Below are positions 15,156 to 24,245 of a stretch of 32,789 nucleotides of DNA, piece after piece. The stretch lies in assembly GCA_944390445.1 (NCBI GenBank), contig CALXQB010000005.1, positions 1 to 32,789 of the forward strand, read 5' to 3'. Source of the stretch: an uncultured Clostridia bacterium. GTDB lineage: Bacteria; Bacillota; Clostridia; TANB77; CAG-508. The notes beneath the pieces are model-generated. The model did not search any database and had not been told where the DNA came from. It saw only the letters and a list, made by a program, of their open reading frames with translations. The position numbers were made by a program, and so were the translations under genes. Within the stretch, counting starts at the first letter, position 1. The number at the start of each line of letters is the position of its first letter.

Positions 15156-15947
15156 ATGGAATTTTTTATCTATATCATTATTTTTATAATAGGGTTACTC
15201 ATAGGAAGTTTTGCAACTTTAGCCATATACCGTATTCCTATAGGAGAAAATATTACGCATAAACGTTCATTTTGCCCTAGTTGCAACCATAAACTAGGTT
15301 TTTTAGATTTAATTCCTGTATTGAGTTATGTTTTCTTAAAAGGGAAATGCAGATACTGTTCGCAAAAAATAGGAAAACGTTATATTTTTATAGAAATATG
15401 CTCGGGTATTATTTTCTTAAGTTTTGCACTATCCTTAAATATTGATTTTTATGCAATAGAAGCCTCAAAATTTATTTATTTGATATTTGGATTTTTATAT
15501 ATCATTGCTTTACTTTTAATAGCGGGAATGGATAAAGAGAAGAGATTTATATCTAAAAAAGTAGTCCTATATGGAGTTATTGTAAACTTTGCATATATAT
15601 TATATCTATATATAGTAGGAAAAAGTAATATGTATAGATATGCTATATATTTATTTTTCATGTCTTTCTTTCTTCTCATGAACACCTTGTTATTACAAAA
15701 AAAAGGAAGAGAAAATTATACAATAGATATTTTAATTTTATGTATGTTAATCATTACATTTTCAGGCACAGTTGCCTTTGAGCTAACTGTTATTTTAACT
15801 CTTTTCTTTATTTTATTACGTGCAATAAAATATGCTATAAAAAAAGATAAAGAAAATGGAAATATTCTTCCAATAGGATATTATTTATGCATATCCAACA
15901 TAATAATTTTGATATTACAAAATTTTGTCATATTAGGTGGTGACTAA
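15156..15947 (+). CDS. pilD: Prepilin peptidase (A24 family), divergent second catalytic motif
   Basis: A 263-residue polytopic membrane protein. The N-terminal part has GSFATLAIYRIPIGENI and two zinc-type CxxC pairs, C40/C43 and C65/C68, typical of PilD enzymes that both cleave and methylate pilins. The first catalytic Asp is D126 in GMDKEKRFIS. The second, normally in GxGD, falls at D191 in NYTID with both glycines lost. PIGYYL near the C-terminus matches the family closing motif. The ATG at 15156 follows AAAAGAGG and is preferred to an in-frame ATG at 15108 lying inside the upstream hairpin. It processes the pilin-like proteins on either side. Confidence 0.85.
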   Translation: MEFFIYIIIFIIGLLIGSFATLAIYRIPIGENITHKRSFCPSCNHKLGFLDLIPVLSYVFLKGKCRYCSQKIGKRYIFIEICSGIIFLSFALSLNIDFYAIEASKFIYLIFGFLYIIALLLIAGMDKEKRFISKKVVLYGVIVNFAYILYLYIVGKSNMYRYAIYLFFMSFFLLMNTLLLQKKGRENYTIDILILCMLIITFSGTVAFELTVILTLFFILLRAIKYAIKKDKENGNILPIGYYLCISNIIILILQNFVILGGD

Positions 15948-16802
15948 ATGGAAAACAAAATAAAAAACCAGGCTGGGTTAACAGGAATTGATATTACAAT
16001 AGCAGTATCTATTATCATTATATTAGTACCTATTGTTATGCTTGTCTTTGTAAATATTTATACCAACACGGAAAGTGCTAAAAGAAATTCAGAAGCAACA
16101 TCTTATGCTACTCAAATTATTCAAGAAACGCAAAAAATGTATTATACAGAAGTAACAGAAGAAAATGTAGAAAAAATAGTGGAACAAATGAATATTCCAG
16201 TCGGATATGAGGTGGATGTTGCTATTATACCTTACCAAGAAAATGATAATACAATAGAAGATTTGGTAAAAACGATAGAAGTTACCATTAGTTATAAAGT
16301 AGGCAAAGAAATGGAAATGGTAAAATTAAGTAAAATAAAAGCAAAAGAAAACTTAATCATTCCCAATAAACCAGAATTAGGAGATCAATATGTTCCTGTA
16401 AAATATAGAGAAGACGGAACATGGAGAATTATTTCTCAAAATGATACTACTTGGTATAATTATACAAATAAAAATTGGGCGATTGCTATGGCGATAGAAG
16501 GATTAGAAGTAGGAGATGGAATGGAAGTAACAACAGACAATAAAGAACAACTAATAGGTGAAGTTATTACTAAAATTACTGATATGTATGTATGGATACC
16601 AAGATTTAGCACACAAAATGGAGAAGTAGAATTTTTGTATCAAACAACAAATCGAACAGTTGATGAAAATGGAGAAATTGGACAAACAGAATTATCCACT
16701 TCTTTTGCATCAGACCAAAAAGGAGTATTTCTATTAATAAATGATACCGATAATGTTTTATATCAAACACTAAATGAAAGTAAGTATGGCCCAAGAAAAT
16801 AA
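15948..16802 (+). CDS. Large pseudopilin-like protein
   Basis: The 284-residue protein begins MENKIKNQAG, a prepilin-type leader. Its hydrophobic helix starts LTGIDITIAVSIIIILVPIV. Mature position +5 is Asp15, a conservative replacement for Glu. The globular part includes DGTWRIISQNDTTWYNYTNK and MYVWIPRFSTQNG, modules seen in surface proteins of gut Clostridia. It lies directly after the prepilin peptidase, its ribosome binding site AGGTGG inside that gene's last codons. It is probably a minor pilin or tip adhesin; the exact role is inferred from location. Confidence 0.75.
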   Translation: MENKIKNQAGLTGIDITIAVSIIIILVPIVMLVFVNIYTNTESAKRNSEATSYATQIIQETQKMYYTEVTEENVEKIVEQMNIPVGYEVDVAIIPYQENDNTIEDLVKTIEVTISYKVGKEMEMVKLSKIKAKENLIIPNKPELGDQYVPVKYREDGTWRIISQNDTTWYNYTNKNWAIAMAIEGLEVGDGMEVTTDNKEQLIGEVITKITDMYVWIPRFSTQNGEVEFLYQTTNRTVDENGEIGQTELSTSFASDQKGVFLLINDTDNVLYQTLNESKYGPRK

Positions 16803-16856
16803 TTGGAAATTTATTGAAAATTAATAAGAAATCTATCGAAAAAAGACAAAATATAG

Positions 16857-16862
16857 TATAAT
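16857..16862 (+). promoter_or_regulatory. Candidate -10 box upstream of pilB
   Basis: TATAAT within AGTATAATAAAG. No good -35 lies 17 nt upstream (TATCGA). It would begin a transcript whose leader contains repeat copy B. Confidence 0.4.
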
Positions 16863-16888
16863 AAAGTTAAGCGAGAGATAACAATAAT

Positions 16889-16955
16889 GTAAAGTAATTT
16901 ATGAAAATGGTGGGGCGATTTTAAACGCCTGTTCTTCGGAAAAATTTAAAAGCAC
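16889..16955 (+). repeat. 5'-leader palindromic repeat, copy B
   Basis: Starts with the conserved TGTAAAGTAATTTATGAAAA and contains GGGGCGATTTTAAACGCC and TTCTTCGGA. The right arm is degraded (AAATTTAAAAGC in place of AAATTACTTAAAGC). It ends about 20 nt before the pilB start codon. Confidence 0.7.
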
Positions 16956-16974
16956 ATACAAAGGAGGAAAGAAA

Positions 16975-18594
16975 ATGGCAAAAGTACCAATTGGAATCGA
17001 ATTAGTAAGAAGAGGTGTTGTATCAGAAAGTGACATTAATAAAGCAATTGAATATCAAAGAAGTCAACCAACGAAAAAAATAGGAGATATTTTACATATA
17101 TTAGGGTTATGCGATGATGAAATTCTAATAAAAGAAATTGGTGATATTTTAGGAGAGACACCGATTCTTTTAAAACCAGAAGACATCACAATTAATGTTA
17201 CGGATTATATATCAAGTGATGTTATAAGACAAAATAAAGCTATTCCATTTGATATTTCAGGAGGAAAAATTAAAGTATGTTTTGCAGATACAGTAAACAA
17301 AAGAGCAATGGAAACAGTAAGACTTTTGCTTTTAAACAAAGGTCTTATTATGGAGAGATATATTACATTTGAAAGTAATATAGAAAGGATTATAGAATCT
17401 TTACAAGGAAAAGCAAAAGATAAAATCATAGCAAGCAAAGATATAACAGAATTTGTGGATTCTGTTATCAAAACAGCATTTACCAAAAGAGCAAGTGATA
17501 TTCACATAGAACCTCTAGAAAATCAAGTAAGAGTTCGTTATAGGGTAGATGGGGAATTAATTACCGTTACTAATGCGGAAAAAGAAAAGCAAGCTCAAAT
17601 CATAGGAAGACTAAAAGCTATTTCTAATATGCACCAAGAAAAACAAGAAGCACAAGATGGTAGAATTGAATCTTACCCAGATTATAATATTCGTGTATCA
17701 TCTCAAAAAAATATATATGGAGAAAAATTTGTACTAAGATTATTAAAGAAAAATTCGGATATTAGGCACATATTTGAACTTGGATTTCCAGGAGACGAAA
17801 ACATTTTAAATAAAGGATTCAATAAAAGAAATAGTATTACTATTGTAGCTGCTCCTACAGGAGAAGGAAAAACAACAACATTATATAGTATTATTGACTA
17901 TTTAAACCGACCTGAAATTAATATCACAACGATTGAAGACCCAGTAGAAATTCGTATTCCAGGATTAAATCAAATTGAAATTGATCCTAAAACAAGTTTT
18001 TCCGGGGCATTAAGAACCGTTTTAAGACAAGACCCTGATATTATTTTAGTGGGAGAAATTAGAGATAATGAAACGGCAGAAATTTCTATGCAAGCAGGAC
18101 AAACAGGACACTATGTTTTATCAACCATCCATACAATTGATAGTATAGAAGTTGTGACTAGATTAAGAAAAATGGGAGTTTCCAATTACGATATTGCAAG
18201 TACATTAGCAACAACAGTATCTCAGAGATTAGTTAGAAAATTATGTAAAAAATGTGCAAGAGAAAGAGAGTTTAATGATAAAGAAAGAGCAGTAATAAGA
18301 GCAATGGAAGAAAAATATCATGTGTCTCTTAATTTAGAAGGAAAGAAAACTTATGATCCTGTTGGATGCAAAGATTGCGATTATACAGGATATTATGATA
18401 GAATTGGTATTTTTGAAATTTTAATGCTATCAGAAACCATCAAAGAATTAATTACAAAAAATGCCTCAAGCTTAGAGATTAGGGAGCAAGCTTTAAGAGA
18501 GGGATATGAACCATTAGTAATTGATGGAATGAGAAAAGTCATAGATGGAATTACAAATTTAGAAGAAGTAAATAAGAAATTATCCATTTATTAA
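16975..18594 (+). CDS. pilB: Type IV pilus extension ATPase PilB
   Basis: This 539-residue GspE/PilB ATPase has an N-terminal MshEN-like domain (IGIELVRRGVVSESDINKAI). The motor domain follows: RASDIHIEP, Walker A APTGEGKTTT, Asp box TTIEDPVEI, Walker B ILVGEIRD, and His box GHYVLSTIHT. A zinc site is formed by CKKC and CKDC. Walker A departs from the usual GPTGSGKTTT at two positions. It powers pilus extension from the cytoplasmic face through PilC. AAAGGAGG precedes the ATG. It heads pilB-pilT-pilC, with 15 nt to pilT. Confidence 0.95.
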   Translation: MAKVPIGIELVRRGVVSESDINKAIEYQRSQPTKKIGDILHILGLCDDEILIKEIGDILGETPILLKPEDITINVTDYISSDVIRQNKAIPFDISGGKIKVCFADTVNKRAMETVRLLLLNKGLIMERYITFESNIERIIESLQGKAKDKIIASKDITEFVDSVIKTAFTKRASDIHIEPLENQVRVRYRVDGELITVTNAEKEKQAQIIGRLKAISNMHQEKQEAQDGRIESYPDYNIRVSSQKNIYGEKFVLRLLKKNSDIRHIFELGFPGDENILNKGFNKRNSITIVAAPTGEGKTTTLYSIIDYLNRPEINITTIEDPVEIRIPGLNQIEIDPKTSFSGALRTVLRQDPDIILVGEIRDNETAEISMQAGQTGHYVLSTIHTIDSIEVVTRLRKMGVSNYDIASTLATTVSQRLVRKLCKKCAREREFNDKERAVIRAMEEKYHVSLNLEGKKTYDPVGCKDCDYTGYYDRIGIFEILMLSETIKELITKNASSLEIREQALREGYEPLVIDGMRKVIDGITNLEEVNKKLSIY

Positions 18595-18609
18595 TAAGGA
18601 GGGAAACAA

Positions 18610-19704
18610 ATGATACAAATTGAAAAGGTACTCGATAAGGCAATAAAAGAAAGAGCATCAGATGTTCATTTGATTTACAATATAAAGCCAACCTTAAGAA
18701 TTAATGGAACATTAGTAGAATGTTCAGAAATGCCAGTTCTTACACAAGAAGACATGTATGAAATATATGATTATTTTGTAAGAGGAAATATAGAAAAAGA
18801 TGAAGTTTTTAAGGAAAGAAGAAGACTAGATACTTCTTTTGAATATAATGATATCCGATTAAGGGTCAATATTTCTCTATCTGATGATGTACCTATTTTA
18901 ACACTAAGATTAATCAGAAAAGAATTACCAAAATTTCAGGATTTGGGAGTGCCGGACATTGTAAGACGTATGACATATCAACCACAAGGAGTTATGTTAG
19001 TAACAGGTAAAACAAATTCAGGGAAAACCACAACACTAAATGCACTTATTAACGAAATTAATGAAACACAATATCGCAAAATTTTAACATTAGAAAATCC
19101 AGTAGAATACAAACATGCATGTAAAAAATCAATTATTGTACAAAAAGAAGTAGGTTTAGGAAGAGATGTTTTAACCTTTAGTGAGGGAGTAAAAAACTCT
19201 TTAAGAGAAGATTGCGATATATTAGTTATTGGAGAGATTCGAGATAAGGAAACCATGGAAGCTGCTATTGATATGGCAGAATCAGGACATTTAGTAATTG
19301 GAACACTTCATACAAAATCTTGTGCAGAAACGATAGATAGAATGATTAACTTTTATGAAATAAAAGAACAAGCAAGTGTCAAGTACTTAATATCTTCACT
19401 ATTAAAATTAGTAGTATCTCAAAGATTACTAAAAGGAACAGATGGAAAACTAACTATGCTTCCTGAAGTTATGGTTGTAGATAATGTTATTGCAGGATGT
19501 ATTCGTAAAGAAAAATTTAGCGTATCTGAAATTGAAGATGCTATCCAAAGTAATTTGGATAAAGGAAATGTCAGCTTAATTAATTCTATTGCAAAATTAT
19601 TTGTAGAGGAAAAAATTACGTTAGAACAAGCAAAATCACAAATAGAAGAAAAGAACATAGAAACTTTAAATAGGACGATTATGCAATTAAAAATTAAAAA
19701 GTAA
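18610..19704 (+). CDS. pilT: Type IV pilus retraction ATPase PilT
   Basis: The 364-residue ATPase opens with the PilT-type RASDVHLIYNIKPTLRINGTL. It lacks the extra N-terminal domain and zinc cysteines of PilB. It has Walker A TGKTNSGKTTT, LTLENPVEY, LVIGEIRDKETM and GHLVIGTLHTKS. Near the C-terminus IAGCIRKEKF aligns with the AIRNLIRE element of PilT. Its presence implies retractable pili, hence twitching or DNA uptake rather than a static secretion pseudopilus. AAGGAGGG precedes the ATG. It is in one transcription unit with pilB and pilC. Confidence 0.92.
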   Translation: MIQIEKVLDKAIKERASDVHLIYNIKPTLRINGTLVECSEMPVLTQEDMYEIYDYFVRGNIEKDEVFKERRRLDTSFEYNDIRLRVNISLSDDVPILTLRLIRKELPKFQDLGVPDIVRRMTYQPQGVMLVTGKTNSGKTTTLNALINEINETQYRKILTLENPVEYKHACKKSIIVQKEVGLGRDVLTFSEGVKNSLREDCDILVIGEIRDKETMEAAIDMAESGHLVIGTLHTKSCAETIDRMINFYEIKEQASVKYLISSLLKLVVSQRLLKGTDGKLTMLPEVMVVDNVIAGCIRKEKFSVSEIEDAIQSNLDKGNVSLINSIAKLFVEEKITLEQAKSQIEEKNIETLNRTIMQLKIKK

Positions 19705-19715
19705 GGAGGAGGACA

Positions 19716-21062
19716 ATGCCAGTATACATATATAGGGCTGCTACAAAAGGTGGACAAATTATTACCAACCGTGTAGAAGAAACAAGCAAACATAGCCTTG
19801 TTAGCAAACTTAAAAAAAATGGATATATACCAATTTCCGTTGTGCAAGGCATTCAAAGAAGACAAAAAACAGTAAATAGAAAAAGAAATGCCAAAAACAT
19901 GGATAAGAGAATAGAAGAAATTATTGAAGGCGATAATATCTTAAAAAAAGGCAAATCTATGTCCTTTGTAAAAAGAGCAAACATGCTTTTAGCAAGAACA
20001 ACACCAATTAAAACAAGAGATATTATTGTTTTTACACAAAATTTCTATTTATTAAAAAAGGCAAACTTTAATAATATTCATGCACTAAGTACGATTATTG
20101 ATAGTACAGAAAACCTAATGCTACGAGGAATATTAGAAGATATTTTAGCAGGAGTAGAAGCAGGTGAAACCATGTATTCTACTATGGAATACTATTCTAA
20201 TATTTTCCCATATATCTATATCAACATAATAAAAGTAGGAGAACTATCAGGCTCTCTTACCAATTCTTTAGAGCAAGCAGTAAAATATTTGGAAGAATCA
20301 CAAAGACTAAATAAAAAAGTAAAAGGAATTTTAGTACCTAACATTATACAATTTGTTGTTCTACTTGTTATGCTATTTGCAGGAACTGCTATTGCTATTC
20401 CTGCCATCCAAAATGTTTTTGATACCTTAGGAACAGAAGAGGAGTTGCCAGCTATTACTTTATGGTTTTCGGGTGTGGTAGATAATATAATGACCTATTG
20501 GTATATTCCTGTTTTTATTATTGCAGGAATTGCGGCAGGAATTTTTCTGTATATCAGGACACCTGTTGGAAAATATAATTTCCATTACTTTAAATATACA
20601 TGTCCTATTTTTGGAAAACTAATATATGCATTAGATTTTTCAAGACTCATGAAAGCTGTATTATTAAATGTAAGAAATGGAACAAGAATTCAGGACGCTT
20701 TGGAAGTTAGTAAAAATGTAGTTAAAAATTATGTTATGTTATCCATGGTAGAAGCAGCCATAAACAATATTATTGTAGGTCAATCTTGGATTGAACCATT
20801 TGAAAAATCAGGACTATCTAGTCCTATGACCACAGAAATGTTAAAAATAGGAATGCAAACCGACTTAACAGAAATGATGGAAAAATTAGTAGAATATATG
20901 GAAATTGATATTGACAATATTATGAAAAAGATCATGGCGGTATTACCACAAGTTGTGTATGCGATAGTAGGTGTCTTATTAATCTTCTTCGTTATTGTTG
21001 TATTAGTACCATGTATCCAAGTTTATATGGGATCATTCCTATTCTCAGCATATGGTGTATAA
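19716..21062 (+). CDS. pilC: Type IV pilus inner-membrane platform protein PilC
   Basis: The 448-residue GspF/PilC family protein has an N-terminal YIYRAATKGGQIITN strand. Two repeated cytoplasmic helical domains follow (VFTQNFYLLKKANFNNIHAL and FSRLMKAVLLNVRNGTRIQDAL), with membrane helices at about 210-230, 260-282 and 415-440. The IKVGELSGSL and LKIGMQTDL pair marks the internal duplication. The insertion at about residues 45-95 is Lys/Arg-rich and longer than usual. PilC is the rotor-like platform driven by PilB and PilT. Last gene of the pilus locus; no convincing intrinsic terminator follows. Confidence 0.93.
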   Translation: MPVYIYRAATKGGQIITNRVEETSKHSLVSKLKKNGYIPISVVQGIQRRQKTVNRKRNAKNMDKRIEEIIEGDNILKKGKSMSFVKRANMLLARTTPIKTRDIIVFTQNFYLLKKANFNNIHALSTIIDSTENLMLRGILEDILAGVEAGETMYSTMEYYSNIFPYIYINIIKVGELSGSLTNSLEQAVKYLEESQRLNKKVKGILVPNIIQFVVLLVMLFAGTAIAIPAIQNVFDTLGTEEELPAITLWFSGVVDNIMTYWYIPVFIIAGIAAGIFLYIRTPVGKYNFHYFKYTCPIFGKLIYALDFSRLMKAVLLNVRNGTRIQDALEVSKNVVKNYVMLSMVEAAINNIIVGQSWIEPFEKSGLSSPMTTEMLKIGMQTDLTEMMEKLVEYMEIDIDNIMKKIMAVLPQVVYAIVGVLLIFFVIVVLVPCIQVYMGSFLFSAYGV

Positions 21063-21111
21063 AAAATTAGAAGTTGGGAGTTCCTATAAAAGGGATTCCT
21101 AATTTACTATT

Positions 21112-21214
21112 TGTAGGGTGTCGGCGCCCACGCCGACCCATGCTACGAAGAAATTTCTTGAAATGTAGGGGTGATTTTAATCGCCCGTTCTTCGAAGAAA
21201 TTACTTAAAGCAAA
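21112..21214 (+). repeat. 5'-leader palindromic repeat, copy C (composite)
   Basis: Two units in tandem. The first is TGTAGGG with a GTCGGCG/CGCCGAC hairpin. The second is ATGTAGGGG with GATTTTAATCGCCCG, the palindrome TTCTTCGAAGAA and the right arm AAATTACTTAAAGC. A second AAATTTC run sits between them. It ends 29 nt before the start codon of the ROK kinase. Confidence 0.75.
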
Positions 21215-21235
21215 GATATTTGAAGGGAGTAAAAT

Positions 21236-22117
21236 ATGAAAATTGGAATCGATTTAGGTGGAAGCCATATTGCAGTAGGAATAATAGAAAAAAACAAATT
21301 ACAATATAAAATAGAAGAAGACTTAAACAAAGAAAGTAATTTGCTGGAAAAAATGAAAGAACTAATTACCAAAACACTAATGGAAAACCAAGGAGCAAAA
21401 GAAGACATTGAAAAAATTGGAATTGCATGTCCAGGAACTATATCCAATGGAAATGTTATAAAAGCTGGGAATTTAGAACTTTATCATTTCCCTTTGGTAG
21501 AAGAGTTAAAAAAAGAATTTACGAATATCGAAATCACCTTAAGAAATGATGGAAAATGTGCAGCAATGGCGGAGAAACACTATGGTAGCTTGAAAAAAGC
21601 AAAAGATTGTATTTTTATGAATATTGGAACAGGAATTGGTGGAGCTGTATTTTTAGATGGGAAACTATTAGAACCCAAAAAATATTCTGGTTTTGAAATA
21701 GGACACATGGTAATTGAAAAAAAAGGAAGGCAATGTACTTGTGGCAAAAAAGGATGTTTTGAGACTTATGGTTCTATACGTGTTTTAAAACAAGAAGTAA
21801 AAAAAGAATTACATATCGAAAAAGATATCACAGGAAAAGAACTCTTAAATATCATGTTAGAAGAAAACGAAAATTTAGACAAAGTAGTGCAAGAATATAT
21901 TAGAAATCTTGCCATCGGAATCGGAAACCTTATAGACATATTTGAACCAGAGATGATTTCAATTGGGGGAAGTTTTTCTTATTATAATGAGTTATTATTA
22001 CCAAGATTAATCACAAAGTTACAAGAAAAAAATATGACTTTTAATGAAGAAGGATTACCAGTGATTACAACAGCGGAGCTACAAAATGATGCAGGAATCT
22101 TGGGAGCTATCTTATAA
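21236..22117 (+). CDS. ROK-family sugar kinase (glucokinase-like)
   Basis: A 293-residue ROK protein of kinase length, without the DNA-binding N-terminus of ROK repressors. It has the phosphate-binding IGIDLGGSHIAVG, RNDGKCAAMAEKHYG, the GTGIGGAVFLDGKLL loop, GFEIGHMVIE with the catalytic-site Glu and His, and the zinc motif CTCGKKGCFETYGS. Substrate is most likely glucose or another aldohexose, but specificity cannot be fixed by eye. GAAGGGAG precedes the ATG. It sits alone between the pilus locus and rnjA, with repeat copy C in its leader. Confidence 0.88.
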   Translation: MKIGIDLGGSHIAVGIIEKNKLQYKIEEDLNKESNLLEKMKELITKTLMENQGAKEDIEKIGIACPGTISNGNVIKAGNLELYHFPLVEELKKEFTNIEITLRNDGKCAAMAEKHYGSLKKAKDCIFMNIGTGIGGAVFLDGKLLEPKKYSGFEIGHMVIEKKGRQCTCGKKGCFETYGSIRVLKQEVKKELHIEKDITGKELLNIMLEENENLDKVVQEYIRNLAIGIGNLIDIFEPEMISIGGSFSYYNELLLPRLITKLQEKNMTFNEEGLPVITTAELQNDAGILGAIL

Positions 22118-22149
22118 ATGATGGAAATTTTCGTAAAACCTTATTTTTA

Positions 22150-22247
22150 CTGTCAATGGGGACGGAGACTTTGACAGCATTTCAAGCAAATTATTTTTCT
22201 TTTTTAGATTTATGAAATGTTGTCAAAATCTCCGTCCCCATTGACAG
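22150..22247. repeat. 35-bp inverted repeat with GGGGACGGAG motif
   Basis: The left arm 22150-22184 (starting CTGTCAATGGGGACGGAGA) and right arm 22213-22247 are complementary at 33 of 35 positions, counting one G-T pair as a mismatch. A 28-nt A/T-rich loop separates them. GC content is clearly above the surroundings. It could be a non-autonomous palindromic mobile unit; no transposase is present in the window. It also lies where a terminator for the ROK kinase would be expected. Confidence 0.75.
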
Positions 22248-22296
22248 TTGCATAACTTTTTATTTGGATAGAAAGGATATATATGACAACATGTAA

Positions 22297-22325
22297 TTGA
22301 CAACATAAGGAAAATATAGTATAAT
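22297..22325 (+). promoter_or_regulatory. Consensus sigma-A promoter of rnjA
   Basis: TTGACA (22297-22302), exactly 17 nt, TATAAT (22320-22325). A leader of about 135 nt follows. Confidence 0.88.
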
Positions 22326-22400
22326 AGTTTCCAGTTATAAAGAGATACGAAAAACTATTATTGTAAAAATGTTCGGAAAACAAAGATATAATAATGGAAG

Positions 22401-22435
22401 TAGAACAAAAAATATAGTTTGTTCTATTGTTTTTT
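22401..22435 (+). terminator. Attenuator-like terminator in the rnjA leader
   Basis: TAGAACAAA (22401-22409) pairs with TTTGTTCTA (22418-22426), followed by TTGTTTTTT. An intrinsic terminator between the strong promoter and the RNase J start codon suggests regulated read-through or autoregulation. Confidence 0.6.
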
Positions 22436-22466
22436 ACGTATGAAAAGAAAAGGAGAGAAGAGAAAA

Positions 22467-24221
22467 GTGGAAAAAACGGAAACAAGAGAAAACGTTAAGA
22501 AAAAAAGGCCTTATACACCAAGGCAACCTAAAAAGAAAAAAATAGAAAAAGGTGTTGAGTTTAAAAAGGAAACATTAAAGATTATACCTCTAGGAGGATT
22601 ACAAGAAATTGGAAAAAACATTACAGTATTTGAATATGGAAATGAGATGATTGTAGTAGACTGTGGTGTGGCTTTTCCAGAAGACGACATGTTGGGAATA
22701 GATTTGGTAATACCAGATATTACTTACTTAGAAAAAAACAAAGAAAAAATAAAAGGACTTATTATTACACATGGACACGAAGATCATATTGGAGGAATCC
22801 CTTATTTCTTAAAACAGATCGATGTGCCAATTTATGCTACAAGACTAACAGCAGGATTAATTAGCAATAAATTAGAAGAACATAAATTATTAAGAAAAAC
22901 GAAGCTAAATATTGTAGAACAAGGACAAACCATTACACTTGGTAAATTCAAGGTAGAATTCATTAGAAGCTGCCATAGTATACCGGATGCAGTGATCCTA
23001 GCAATAAAAACACCAGTTGGTACTGTAATACATACAGGTGATTTTAAAGTAGATTACACACCAATTGATGGAGAAAGAATGAATGTAGGAAGACTAGCAG
23101 AACTTGGTAATGAAGGTGTTTTAGCCTTAATGTCAGATAGTACCAATAGTGAAAGAAAAGGCTATACAATGTCAGAAAGTACAGTAGGAGATGTTTTTGA
23201 TAAACTATTTATTAATTGTACCAAAAGAATTGTAGTAGCTACTTTCTCATCTAATGTACATCGTGTACAACAAATTGCAAATTCTGCTGTTAAATATGGA
23301 AGAAAAATAGCAGTTTGTGGTAGAAGTATGATAAACATGATTGAAACAGCACAAGAACTAGGGTATATTAATGTACCTGAAAATACTTTTATAGATATCG
23401 ATATGATAAAATCTTATCCAGATGATAGGCTAGTCATTATCACAACAGGTAGTCAAGGAGAAGCAATGTCTGCCCTTACTAGAATGGCTATGGGAGATCA
23501 TAAAAAAGTAGAAATTACACCAAATGATTTAATCATTATATCTGCAACACCAATTCCAGGAAATGAAAAATTAGTATCTAAAGTAATAGATGATCTAATG
23601 AAAATTGGAGCAGAAGTGGTATATAGTTCTTTAGCAGATGTTCATGTGTCAGGACATGCTTGCCAAGAAGAACAGAAATTAATGATATCTTTAGTAAGAC
23701 CACAATATTTCATACCTGTTCATGGAGAATATAGACAATTAATTGCACATAGTGAAACAGCGAAAAAAGTAGGTGTAAATCCTAAGAATATTTTCATGTT
23801 AACAAATGGACGTATCTTAGAACTAAATGAAAACATGGGAAGACTAACTGGGACTGTTCCATTTGGTAGAATACTAGTAGATGGATTAGGTGTTGGAGAT
23901 GTTGGAAATATAGTTTTAAGAGATAGACAACATTTATCACAAGATGGATTAATCATTATTGTTCTAACAATGAATGGAGCCAGTGGAGAAGTAGTAGCTG
24001 GGCCAGACGTTATATCAAGAGGATTTGTATATGTAAGAGAATCAGAAAATTTAATGGAAGACATTAAAAGAGTGGTAAAAGATGAAATGCAAAAATGCCA
24101 AGACATGCATATAACAGATTGGACAACTATAAAATCTGCATTAAAAGAAAATTTAAGAGACTATGTATATCAAAAAACAAAAAGAAATCCAATGATTTTA
24201 CCAATTATTATGGAAGTGTAA
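22467..24221 (+). CDS. rnjA: Ribonuclease J
   Basis: This 584-residue RNase J belongs to the metallo-beta-lactamase / beta-CASP family. A Lys-rich N-terminal tail precedes LKIIPLGGLQEIGKN. The zinc motif is HGHEDHIGG, followed by RSCHSIPDA, HTGDFK and DSTNSERKG. The beta-CASP part includes ATFSSNVHRVQQIA, TTGSQGE and the late VSGHA and PVHGEY motifs. It performs 5'-3' exonuclease and endonuclease decay and processing of mRNA and rRNA. I chose the GTG at 22467, which follows AGGAGA; an ATG at 22440 lacks a ribosome binding site. It has a consensus promoter and a leader terminator. gltX follows after 24 nt. Confidence 0.95.
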   Translation: MEKTETRENVKKKRPYTPRQPKKKKIEKGVEFKKETLKIIPLGGLQEIGKNITVFEYGNEMIVVDCGVAFPEDDMLGIDLVIPDITYLEKNKEKIKGLIITHGHEDHIGGIPYFLKQIDVPIYATRLTAGLISNKLEEHKLLRKTKLNIVEQGQTITLGKFKVEFIRSCHSIPDAVILAIKTPVGTVIHTGDFKVDYTPIDGERMNVGRLAELGNEGVLALMSDSTNSERKGYTMSESTVGDVFDKLFINCTKRIVVATFSSNVHRVQQIANSAVKYGRKIAVCGRSMINMIETAQELGYINVPENTFIDIDMIKSYPDDRLVIITTGSQGEAMSALTRMAMGDHKKVEITPNDLIIISATPIPGNEKLVSKVIDDLMKIGAEVVYSSLADVHVSGHACQEEQKLMISLVRPQYFIPVHGEYRQLIAHSETAKKVGVNPKNIFMLTNGRILELNENMGRLTGTVPFGRILVDGLGVGDVGNIVLRDRQHLSQDGLIIIVLTMNGASGEVVAGPDVISRGFVYVRESENLMEDIKRVVKDEMQKCQDMHITDWTTIKSALKENLRDYVYQKTKRNPMILPIIMEV

Positions 24222-24245
24222 AAGATATTATAGGAGGAGAATCAT

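Noticed and set aside
22369-22443. Short leader ORF (24 codons) upstream of rnjA
   Set aside because: No ribosome binding site, and its sequence is explained by the terminator stem it overlaps.
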